A stretch of DNA of 5,168 nt from Mycobacterium sp. (lineage in GTDB: Bacteria; Actinomycetota; Actinomycetes; Mycobacteriales; Mycobacteriaceae), in contig VERS01000204.1 of the NCBI GenBank assembly GCA_018882545.1, positions 1 through 5,168 of the forward strand, read 5' to 3'. This document shows, one piece after another, positions 1-4,640 of the stretch. The stretch's first letter is position 1, and every line of letters begins with the position of its first letter. The position numbers and the translations under genes are program-made. The notes below the pieces were generated by a model. That model was given only the letters and a program-made list of their open reading frames with translations, was not told where the DNA came from and did not search any database.

Positions 1-39
1 GGTGCAGGTTCCGGTGCGCTTGATCTCAGTGGTACGCAT
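1..39 (-). CDS. Possible 5' end of a minus-strand gene (partial)
   Basis: Read on the minus strand, an ATG at 39-37 opens a frame of 13 codons (MRTTEIKRTGTCT) that runs off the left edge. An AAGGAG Shine-Dalgarno-like sequence lies at 56-51, 11 nt upstream of this ATG, which is a little long. A second ATG at 50-48 in another frame (MTTECVPLRSS...) directly abuts the AAGGAG and is therefore less likely to be the start. A possible -10 box sits upstream at 91-86. Thirteen residues are too few to recognise a family, and no function is proposed. The same stretch is also open on the plus strand, so the strand is not certain. Confidence 0.3.
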   Translation of the reverse strand, partial: MRTTEIKRTGTCT

Positions 40-85
40 TCTGTGGTCATCTCCTTCGGGCCCACCCACGCGGGCTTGAGAGTCG

Positions 86-91
86 AGCATA
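86..91 (-). promoter_or_regulatory. Possible -10 box for the left-edge minus-strand gene
   Basis: The minus strand reads TATGCT at 91-86, matching the TAnnnT core that mycobacterial SigA promoters mainly depend on. A start of transcription near 79 would give a leader of about 40 nt before the ATG at 39. No convincing -35 is visible. The GC-rich imperfect dyad CGCCG-TC-CGGCG (94-105) lies just upstream. Confidence 0.25.
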
Positions 92-205
92 GTCGCCGTC
101 CGGCGGGCGGGACTAGACCGGATCAGTTGGTTCGCCGCGGCCCGGGGCAATGATTGCGGCTGCTTGCCAACATCGGCGCAGCCCCGTGGAACCTCGGGCG
201 GCGGG

Positions 206-211
206 TACGGT
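206..211 (+). promoter_or_regulatory. Possible -10 box for the tRNA gene
   Basis: TACGGT at 206-211 fits the TAnnnT pattern and would place transcription start near 218, about 13 nt before the mature tRNA 5' end. No good -35 hexamer is found 16-18 nt upstream, so this is a weak call. Confidence 0.25.
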
Positions 212-230
212 TTCTGTGCCAGCGTGGCAG

Positions 231-304
231 GCCCCCATAGCCCAATTGGCAGAGGCAGCGGACTTAAAATCCGCCCAGTGTCGGTTCGAGTCCGACTGGG
301 GGCA
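231..304 (+). tRNA. tRNA-Leu (anticodon UAA)
   Basis: A full cloverleaf can be folded. The 7-bp acceptor stem pairs 231-237 with 297-303 without mismatch. The D-arm starts at 240 and carries the GG pair at 248-249. The 5-bp anticodon stem is 258-262/270-274, its loop is CTTAAAA and the anticodon TAA is at 265-267. The 5-bp T-stem is 280-284/292-296 with loop TTCGAGT. The discriminator base is A304, as expected for leucine. The CCA end is not fully encoded (CCC follows). It decodes UUA, a rare codon in GC-rich genomes. Two oddities stand out. The variable region is only 5 nt (275-279), whereas bacterial tRNA-Leu normally has a long variable arm. The D-stem is irregular, with A253 mismatched or bulged. 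Confidence 0.95.
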
Positions 305-427
305 CCCGATGAGGGAATTGCGCAGTGCCTGGCCGTGCACCTCACCTACCGCCACCTTTCGGCGACATACCGCACATCGGAGTTCCATCGTTTCGGTCCT
401 TCGTGCCAGGCAGCCGGCCCGCCTCCG

Positions 428-871
428 TCAGGCCGTCGCGTTCTGTACCGCAATGTGCTTGACCTGTGGCGTGGTCTGTTCGGGGACCGCCACGTTCACG
501 GTGAGGATGCCCTTGTCGTAGTTGGCTGTGATGTCGTCGGGGTTTGCCCCGGAGGGCAGTGAGATCGTGCGGGTGAACGAGCCGTAGGAGAACTCCGAAC
601 GGCCGTTGGTCTCGGTCTTCTCAGTGCGCTCTGCTTTGATCGTCAATCGGCCGCCGCAGACGGTGATGTCGACATCCTTGGCCGGGTCGATGCCCGGGAG
701 TTCAGCGCGGACCACGTAGTGGCCGTCCTGGACCTCCTCTTCCAGCCGGATCAACTGGTTCTCGGCGCCTATCGGGCGCGGACCCGCCCACGGCCATCCG
801 GTGAATGCGTCGGACAATTCGCTCAGCCACGATCGCGGGTCGCGGTGGCGATGTGTGGGCAGATTGGTCAT
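428..871 (-). CDS. hspX: Small heat-shock protein, HspX/alpha-crystallin (Hsp20) family
   Basis: A 147-residue ATP-independent holdase chaperone that oligomerises and binds unfolding proteins in the cytoplasm under stress. The alpha-crystallin domain covers roughly residues 42-130. Visible marks are AELPG (56-60), LTIKAERTE (76-84), GRSEFSYGSF (90-99) and YDKGILTV (118-125). The C-terminal tail carries the I-x-V anchor (I140, V142) used in oligomer contacts. The sequence closely recalls M. tuberculosis HspX (Rv2031c, about 144 aa), especially RLEEE, VRAELPG, LTIKAERTE and YDKGILTV. The start at 871 is chosen because GAGGAG lies 5 nt upstream; an upstream ATG would add 17 residues with no ribosome site. 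A SigF-type promoter lies at 955-931. I see no convincing DosR box, although M. tuberculosis hspX is a DosR target. One cysteine (C72) is present in the domain. Another Hsp20 paralogue is possible, but the family is certain. Confidence 0.93.
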   Translation of the reverse strand: MTNLPTHRHRDPRSWLSELSDAFTGWPWAGPRPIGAENQLIRLEEEVQDGHYVVRAELPGIDPAKDVDITVCGGRLTIKAERTEKTETNGRSEFSYGSFTRTISLPSGANPDDITANYDKGILTVNVAVPEQTTPQVKHIAVQNATA

Positions 872-901
872 ATCAACTCCTCGGGTCGTTCGACGGGGCC
901 G

Positions 902-948
902 GCCCAGGGGTACCGACCGCACAGCGGTGGTACCCGACGGGCCTGGGC
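902..948. repeat. Long imperfect inverted repeat over the hspX promoter
   Basis: Arms pair in two layers. The inner layer is GGTACC (909-914) with GGTACC (929-934) plus ACCGC (916-920) with GCGGT (924-928). This gives an 11-bp stem with one unpaired G (915) and a 3-nt loop, extendable by G908-C935. The outer layer is GCCCAGG (902-908) with CCTGGGC (942-948), sharing position 908 with the extended inner stem. The 10-bp palindrome GGGCCGGCCC (896-905) overlaps the left edge. The repeat spans the predicted -10 and start of transcription of hspX, so it could be an operator or a 5'-leader hairpin. Confidence 0.6.
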
Positions 949-955
949 TTCAAAC
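931..955 (-). promoter_or_regulatory. SigF-type promoter of the hspX gene
   Basis: On the minus strand GTTT (955-952) is followed by a 16-nt spacer and GGGTA (935-931). This matches the mycobacterial SigF consensus GTTT-N15-17-GGGTA. Transcription would start near 924, leaving a leader of about 50 nt before the ATG at 871. The -10 lies inside the inverted repeat at 902-948. This suggests general-stress or stationary-phase control. The match is direct from sequence; its use is inferred. Confidence 0.7.
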
Positions 956-1025
956 TCGTTGTGCCCGAATGCGGACGACCGCCAGATTCCTCCGGTCGCC
1001 ATCAGGACTGCTTGGTTCGCTCTTC

Positions 1026-1031
1026 TATAGT
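1026..1031 (+). promoter_or_regulatory. -10 box TATAGT of the alpha/beta hydrolase gene
   Basis: TATAGT is a strong match to the mycobacterial SigA -10. Counting about 7 nt from its last T puts the transcription start at 1038, exactly the first base of a GTG in frame with the hydrolase. No -35 is evident. The core CTATAG is itself a palindrome, so a weak opposite-direction promoter toward hspX is also conceivable. Confidence 0.55.
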
Positions 1032-1037
1032 TCGGTG

Positions 1038-1937
1038 GTGGCACCGACTCCGATCCGCGGGGGACCCCCGGTCATCCCCGGTGTCCGCCGCTTCTTCGCC
1101 GAGGCGCGGGGGGTGCGCTTTCACGTCACCGAAGCGGGGCCGGTCGAAGGCAGGGCGGTGATCGCCCTGCACGGCTGGCCTCAGCACCACTGGGTCTACC
1201 GCGACCTGTTGGCCAACCCGCCCGCAGGACTGCGCATCATCGCTCCCGATCTACCCGGGTACGGCTGGTCGGGCCCGCCGCCGCATCGCTGGGGCAAAGA
1301 GGATGTCGCCGGGGACGTCCTTGCCCTGATGGATGCACTCGGACTGGATCGGTCCCTGCTGGTGGCTCATGACTGGGGCGGTTTCGTGGCCTACCGGATG
1401 CTGCTGTCCAGTCCCGACCGCTTCGACGGCTACCTGGTGTGCAATATGGCCCACCCGTGGCAGACGCCCCGCACCACCCTGCCGCATCTCTGGCGTTTCC
1501 TGGCCTACCAGCCGTTCGTGGCCAGCGCCGGCATGATCCTGCAGCAACGCACCCCCTATCTGGAGCGGGTGATCTTCGGTTTCGGCCCCAAAGCGCACCG
1601 GGTCGACGCCACCGCTGCCAAGATCTACGCCGACCGATTCCGCGACCCGGTGTGCGCTCGTGCGGCGACCGATACCTACCGGACCTTCCTCCTTCGCGAA
1701 TTACCCTCCGCGGCAAACAGTCCTGAGCGGCGACGCGCCACCGTCCCGATCCGGGCCCTGTTCGGCATGCACGACTTCGCCGTGCACTACTCCCTGGCCT
1801 CACCGGAAACCGCCAACGCCGACGATTACACCTTCGAGCCGGTCGACGCCGGCCACTTCATCATCGACGAGCGCCCGGAACTGGTGCGGGCCAGGCTCGT
1901 CGCCCTGGCCGGGGAGACGACGGCGCCCATCGGCTGA
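1038..1937 (+). CDS. Alpha/beta hydrolase, epoxide hydrolase/dehalogenase-like
   Basis: A 299-residue alpha/beta-fold hydrolase, likely cytosolic, of the group using an aspartate nucleophile and a covalent ester intermediate to open epoxides or remove halides. The oxyanion motif HGWPQ is at 45-49. The nucleophile elbow is AHDWGG (110-115) with D112. The acid is probably D246 (FGMHDF), and H273 in DAGHFIIDERPE completes the triad. A helical cap lies between about 140 and 225. The length matches EphF-type epoxide hydrolases. Aspartate rather than serine in the elbow argues against esterase or lipase activity; epoxide hydrolase versus haloalkane dehalogenase is not resolved. The start is GTG 1038, probably leaderless, because no Shine-Dalgarno is visible and TATAGT ends 7 nt upstream; GTG 1035 is the alternative. 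The open frame continues upstream to 801 but there overlaps hspX antisense. Residue L222 is a TTA codon. No signal peptide is seen. Confidence 0.88.
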   Translation: MAPTPIRGGPPVIPGVRRFFAEARGVRFHVTEAGPVEGRAVIALHGWPQHHWVYRDLLANPPAGLRIIAPDLPGYGWSGPPPHRWGKEDVAGDVLALMDALGLDRSLLVAHDWGGFVAYRMLLSSPDRFDGYLVCNMAHPWQTPRTTLPHLWRFLAYQPFVASAGMILQQRTPYLERVIFGFGPKAHRVDATAAKIYADRFRDPVCARAATDTYRTFLLRELPSAANSPERRRATVPIRALFGMHDFAVHYSLASPETANADDYTFEPVDAGHFIIDERPELVRARLVALAGETTAPIG

Positions 1938-1947
1938 CAGTCGTCGG

Positions 1948-1967
1948 CCCGGTGTTCGGTCACCGGG
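1948..1967 (+). terminator. Hairpin terminator candidate after the hydrolase gene
   Basis: A perfect 7-bp stem CCCGGTG (1948-1954)/CACCGGG (1961-1967) with a 6-nt loop begins 10 nt after the hydrolase stop. It has no T-tract, as is common for hairpins proposed as terminators in mycobacteria. Confidence 0.5.
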
Positions 1968-1995
1968 TAGGGCAACCGCTTTCCCGTTTCGGCCG

Positions 1996-2026
1996 CGGCA
2001 CAGCGCCGGACCGGGCTACTGTGCCG
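1996..2026 (+). promoter_or_regulatory. Dyad with embedded -10 box upstream of the GH2 gene
   Basis: CGGCACAG (1996-2003) and CTGTGCCG (2019-2026) form a perfect 8-bp inverted repeat with a 15-nt spacer. TACTGT at 2017-2022, a good TAnnnT -10, lies in the right arm. Transcription would start near 2029, giving a leader of about 29 nt to the GTG at 2058. The arrangement is typical of a repressor operator overlapping its promoter, but a leader hairpin is also possible. No -35 hexamer stands out. Confidence 0.45.
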
Positions 2027-2057
2027 TCGCCGACCGGTTGAATTCGGAGGTGACTCG

Positions 2058-3944
2058 GTGGCTCGGATCGCCCGCATCGTGGTGTTGCTGATGGGCTTGC
2101 TCGCGGTGATGATGCCCGCCGAACCCCCCGCCAACGCGGTGGCGATGTGGCGGCAGCAACCGGCGCCCCTGTCCACGCCGTGGACCGATCAGGTGGATCC
2201 GGCAAGTGCCCTGCCCGAGTACCCACGGCCACAGATGGCGCGCAACCAGTGGCTCAATCTCAACGGTCTGTGGAACTACCTGGGCCGGTCGGGCTCGGCG
2301 ACCTTGACCACACCCCCACCGCTGGCGGCCTTCACCGAACAGATACTGGTTCCCTTTCCGGTCGAGTCTGCGTTGTCGGGTATCGGCCGCCATGACGAGC
2401 AGATGTGGTACCGCAAGCTGTTTCGCATCCCGAGCGACTGGCGGGGGCAGCGGGTGCTACTGCACTTCGGCGCGGCCGACCAGACCGCCACCGTGTGGGT
2501 CAACAAGCAGCAGGTGGCCCGGCATGAGGGCGGGTTCACCGGCTTCAGCGCCGACATCACCCCGGCGCTGCGGGGGACCGGCGCCCAGGAGATCACGGTA
2601 CGAGTGCAGGACCGGCACGAGGCGGGCCCGTTCCCGGTGGGTAAACAGCGCAGCACGCCGGAGGGACTTTTCTATACGGGCGCATCCGGAATCTGGCAGA
2701 CCGTGTGGATCGAGCCGGTCGGCGCGGCGCATCTGACGAAGCTTGACATCAGCACGGACCTGGCGGGGCTGACCGTCACACCGCGGGCCGCCGGCACCGC
2801 CGACGAACGGGTGTTGGTGTTCGTCTCCGAACCTGGTGGCCGGGTGGTGGCGGTCTCGTCCGGCGCCGCCGATCACGCTATCCGGCTTCCGATCCCGAAC
2901 CCGCGGCTGTGGAGCCCGGAGGATCCGTTCCTCTACGACGTCCAGGTGAACCTGGTGAAAGGTTCCGGAGAGGCGGTCGACACGGTCACCGGTTACGCCG
3001 GACTGCGGACCATCGGCACCGTCGAGGATTCGCAGGGCAGACCGCGAATCGCGCTCAACGGCAAAATCACCTTCCTGCACGGCCCGCTGGACCAGGGGTA
3101 CTGGCCCGATGGCATCTACACCGCTCCCACCGACGACGCACTGAAATCCGACCTCGAGCGGATCAAGGAACTCGGGATGAACTTCGTGCGCAAGCACGCC
3201 AAGGTCGAACCCGCCCGGTGGTACTACTGGACCGACAGACTCGGCCTGCTGGTGTGGCAGGACATGCCGTCACTGGATGTCTCCCTCACCGTCCCGGTGG
3301 GTCCCGCACCGGAGCCGGTGCTCGCCGCGAAAACCAATTTCGAGCGGGAACTGCTCACGATGGTCGACCAGCTCCGCAGCGTCACCTCGATCGTCGGCTG
3401 GGTGCCGTTTAACGAGGGCTGGGGTGAATTCGACACAGCCCGAATCGCCGCGGCCGTCAAGGCGGCCGACCCCACCCGGATGGTCAATGCCAACAGCGGG
3501 GTCAACTGCTGCAAATCCCGCGGGGACACCGGGGCCGGCGACATCTACGACGACCACACCTACGTCGGTCCCGGGCGCCCCACGGCAGGCGGGCACCGGG
3601 TTCGGGTGAACGGCGAATACGGCGGCCTTGGGCTGGTCACCCCGGCCAACCGGTGGCCCGGCCGGCCGCAGTCCTACGAGATCGTCGACAGCCCGGCCCG
3701 GCTGACCGAACGATATGTGCAGGTCAGCCGAGATCTCGAGGACATCGTTCGCCAGACCGGATTGTCCGGGGCGATCTACACGCAGTTGACCGATGTGGAA
3801 AATGAGGTCAACGGATTTCTGACCTACGACCGGCGGCTGGTGAAGGTGGATGTCGCCACGGTTGCCGAACGCAACCGCGCGGTGATCGCCGCCGGGTCGG
3901 CGGCAGCTGAACCGGTGGGGGGCCTTCTCGGCCTGGCCCCATGA
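2058..3944 (+). CDS. Exported glycoside hydrolase family 2 enzyme
   Basis: A 628-residue retaining exo-glycosidase of family GH2 (beta-galactosidase, beta-glucuronidase or beta-mannosidase class; substrate not deducible). The N-terminus is a Sec signal peptide: MARIAR, a hydrophobic stretch (7-19), and ANA at 25-27 as likely cleavage site; there is no lipobox cysteine. Next comes the GH2 jelly-roll sugar-binding domain (about 58-220; NLNGLW, WYRK at 117-120, SGIWQTVW). An immunoglobulin-like domain follows (about 222-320; W285SPEDPFLY). The TIM barrel (about 325-605) has H341GPLDQGYWPDG, R378KH, W400QDMP, the acid/base E453 in FNEGWG, D498DH and the nucleophile E520 in NGEYGG. Both catalytic glutamates are present, so the enzyme should be active in the periplasm or outside. 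The start is GTG 2058, with GGAGG 7 nt upstream. The gene appears monocistronic, with a dyad-bearing promoter before it and hairpins after it. No transporter or regulator gene is adjacent. Confidence 0.92.
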   Translation: MARIARIVVLLMGLLAVMMPAEPPANAVAMWRQQPAPLSTPWTDQVDPASALPEYPRPQMARNQWLNLNGLWNYLGRSGSATLTTPPPLAAFTEQILVPFPVESALSGIGRHDEQMWYRKLFRIPSDWRGQRVLLHFGAADQTATVWVNKQQVARHEGGFTGFSADITPALRGTGAQEITVRVQDRHEAGPFPVGKQRSTPEGLFYTGASGIWQTVWIEPVGAAHLTKLDISTDLAGLTVTPRAAGTADERVLVFVSEPGGRVVAVSSGAADHAIRLPIPNPRLWSPEDPFLYDVQVNLVKGSGEAVDTVTGYAGLRTIGTVEDSQGRPRIALNGKITFLHGPLDQGYWPDGIYTAPTDDALKSDLERIKELGMNFVRKHAKVEPARWYYWTDRLGLLVWQDMPSLDVSLTVPVGPAPEPVLAAKTNFERELLTMVDQLRSVTSIVGWVPFNEGWGEFDTARIAAAVKAADPTRMVNANSGVNCCKSRGDTGAGDIYDDHTYVGPGRPTAGGHRVRVNGEYGGLGLVTPANRWPGRPQSYEIVDSPARLTERYVQVSRDLEDIVRQTGLSGAIYTQLTDVENEVNGFLTYDRRLVKVDVATVAERNRAVIAAGSAAAEPVGGLLGLAP

Positions 3945-3959
3945 CCCCGCGCCACCTGG

Positions 3960-4000
3960 GATAAACCGCGCGGGAACGTTATCCGGTTGTTAGCAAACCG
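3960..4000 (+). terminator. Two adjacent hairpins after the GH2 gene
   Basis: GATAA (3960-3964) pairs with TTATC (3979-3983) around a loop that contains CCGCGCGG. It is followed at once by CGGTT (3984-3988)/AACCG (3996-4000) with a 7-nt loop. They begin 16 nt past the GH2 stop and could end its transcript. The stems are short, and neither has a T-tract, so the call is tentative. Confidence 0.35.
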
Positions 4001-4019
4001 TGGCCTGTCGGTGGCGGGC

Positions 4020-4063
4020 GTCACATGTCCACCCCCGTACCGTGGGTGACAGGTGAGATCTCA
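4020..4063 (+). promoter_or_regulatory. Structured element: bulged hairpin and TGAGATCTCA palindrome
   Basis: GTCAC (4020-4024) and CCAC (4029-4032) pair with GTGG (4042-4045) and GTGAC (4046-4050), leaving a 4-nt bulge and a 9-nt loop. Four bases further on is the perfect 10-bp palindrome TGAGATCTCA (4054-4063), which directly touches the Shine-Dalgarno GAGGAGG (4064-4070). TACCGT (4038-4043) inside the hairpin could instead be a -10 box with transcription starting near 4050. It is either a promoter/operator or a leader structure acting on the ribosome site. I recognise no known riboswitch class. Confidence 0.4.
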
Positions 4064-4075
4064 GAGGAGGTCGCC

Positions 4076-4186
4076 ATGGTTGCAGCCGCTGAACGCATGT
4101 CCGCGGCAACGGTTCTCAATTCGCTGATGTTCGTGGGTCCAGACGTTGATCGGACGGGCGGGCGCGATCGTATGAATCCAATATGA
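4076..4186 (+). CDS. Possible 36-residue small protein or leader peptide
   Basis: ATG 4076 has the strongest ribosome site in the window (GAGGAGG, 5-nt spacer) and opens 36 codons (MVAAAERMSAATVLNSLMFV... ending RMNPI), closed by TGA at 4184. No family is recognised. It has no membrane segment and a modest hydrophobic patch at VLNSLMFV. Against it, only 20 of 36 codons end in G or C, well below the neighbouring genes, and it includes the rare ATA. For it are the ribosome site and the structured DNA just upstream. It is in the same frame as the downstream membrane-protein gene but separated by TGA and TAA, so it may be a leader peptide, a decayed gene remnant, or a translated small protein. 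Confidence 0.4.
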   Translation: MVAAAERMSAATVLNSLMFVGPDVDRTGGRDRMNPI

Positions 4187-4204
4187 AGACAGCTTCGCGA
4201 GTAA

Positions 4205-4231
4205 TTGTTCACGAGGCCTAGCTCGTACAGT
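4205..4231 (+). promoter_or_regulatory. Possible promoter of the small membrane-protein gene
   Basis: TACAGT (4226-4231) is a plausible -10 and TTGTTC (4205-4210) a plausible -35, with a short 15-nt spacer. Transcription would start near 4238, 30 nt before the TTG at 4268. A small inverted repeat ACGAG (4211-4215)/CTCGT (4222-4226) lies between the two boxes. Confidence 0.3.
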
Positions 4232-4267
4232 CGGAGGGGTACGTCAGGGAAGCGAAAGGGGACGGCC

Positions 4268-4534
4268 TTGTCCGGTGTGGTTCTCTACCTCGTCGTCGCG
4301 GCTGCTGTCGCCATGGCCACCTTCCTGCTGTCGGAATGGGTTCGCCTGCCCGGTGCCTCAGCGCCCGACCACCTCGGACTGATGGCGGTGGCTGCGGGCC
4401 TGCTGTGGCCGGTGCTCGCCGTCGGACTCGCACAGCTCGCACTGGTCTCGGCGATCCACCGGAAGATCCTCGGCGAGGCGGCGACCGCCGCCAAGGCGAG
4501 AGTCGCCGTGCGGTCGTCGGTCAACGCCCGGTAA
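4268..4534 (+). CDS. Small two-helix membrane protein, unknown function
   Basis: An 88-residue protein with two predicted transmembrane helices (about 3-22 and 37-63). A short linker lies between them (SEWVRLPGASAPDHLG), followed by a basic, alanine-rich cytoplasmic tail (64-88: HRKILGEAATAAKAR...). Both ends are probably inside the cell. I do not recognise the family. Start TTG 4268 is preferred because AAGGGG (4256-4261) is 6 nt upstream. TTG 4205 has no ribosome site and would put a basic 21-residue tail before the helix; GTG 4277 is too far from the site. G/C-rich third positions support coding. A strong hairpin follows 30 nt after the stop, so co-transcription with the downstream oxygenase gene is doubtful. 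Confidence 0.72.
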   Translation: MSGVVLYLVVAAAVAMATFLLSEWVRLPGASAPDHLGLMAVAAGLLWPVLAVGLAQLALVSAIHRKILGEAATAAKARVAVRSSVNAR

Positions 4535-4564
4535 CACGGCCCGGGCCGGCGCGTGCGGTTGCTC

Positions 4565-4590
4565 ACCGGGGCGACGGCGATCGCCCCGGT
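4565..4590 (+). terminator. Strong hairpin terminator candidate after the membrane-protein gene
   Basis: A perfect 10-bp GC-rich stem ACCGGGGCGA (4565-4574)/TCGCCCCGGT (4581-4590) with a 6-nt loop, 30 nt after the stop codon. No run of T follows, so it would be a T-tract-less hairpin. It is the most stable simple hairpin I see in the intergenic DNA. Confidence 0.55.
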
Positions 4591-4595
4591 CGCGG

Positions 4596-4604
4596 TGCTA
4601 GTTT
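4596..4604 (+). promoter_or_regulatory. Possible extended -10 promoter of the oxygenase gene
   Basis: TG-C-TAGTTT fits an extended -10 (TGn before TAnnnT). Transcription would start near 4611, 30 nt before the ATG at 4641. It lies just after the 4565-4590 hairpin, which would let the oxygenase be expressed independently. Confidence 0.35.
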
Positions 4605-4640
4605 GGCCGCAGGGGTAACTAGACCCGGGAAGGCGCGGCT

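Noticed and set aside
231..310. tRNA used as an integration (att) site
   Set aside because: No second copy of the tRNA 3' end, no integrase and no foreign-looking DNA is seen in the window.
150..562. Open frames crossing the tRNA and the 3' part of hspX on the plus strand
   Set aside because: They read through a tRNA gene and antisense to a real gene; the products are low-complexity Arg/Ala/Pro-rich, typical of GC-rich shadow frames.
872..922. 17-residue upstream extension of the hspX frame
   Set aside because: There is no ribosome site at the upstream ATG, while the ATG at 871 has GAGGAG 5 nt upstream and matches the expected HspX length.
801..1037. N-terminal extension of the hydrolase frame by 79 residues
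   Set aside because: It runs antisense over the start of hspX and through its promoter, its translation has no family resemblance, and a better start with a promoter exists at 1038.
872..1037. DosR box upstream of hspX
   Set aside because: Only half-site resemblances were found (for example around 1002-1011); no 20-bp site with both halves.
1237..1803. 188-residue minus-strand frame within the hydrolase
   Set aside because: It is a shadow of the hydrolase codons: arginine/glycine-rich, with no motif and no ribosome site.
2457..3197. 246-residue minus-strand frame within the GH2 gene
   Set aside because: It is antisense to a clear catalytic enzyme, with no recognisable domain; long antisense frames are expected at this GC content.
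4021..4212. 63-residue minus-strand frame opposite the small ORF region
   Set aside because: There is no ribosome site or recognisable motif, and its translation is serine/arginine-rich without domain features.
4205..4267. Longer start (TTG 4205) for the small membrane protein
   Set aside because: There is no ribosome site before 4205, and TTG 4268 has AAGGGG at ideal spacing directly before the first helix.
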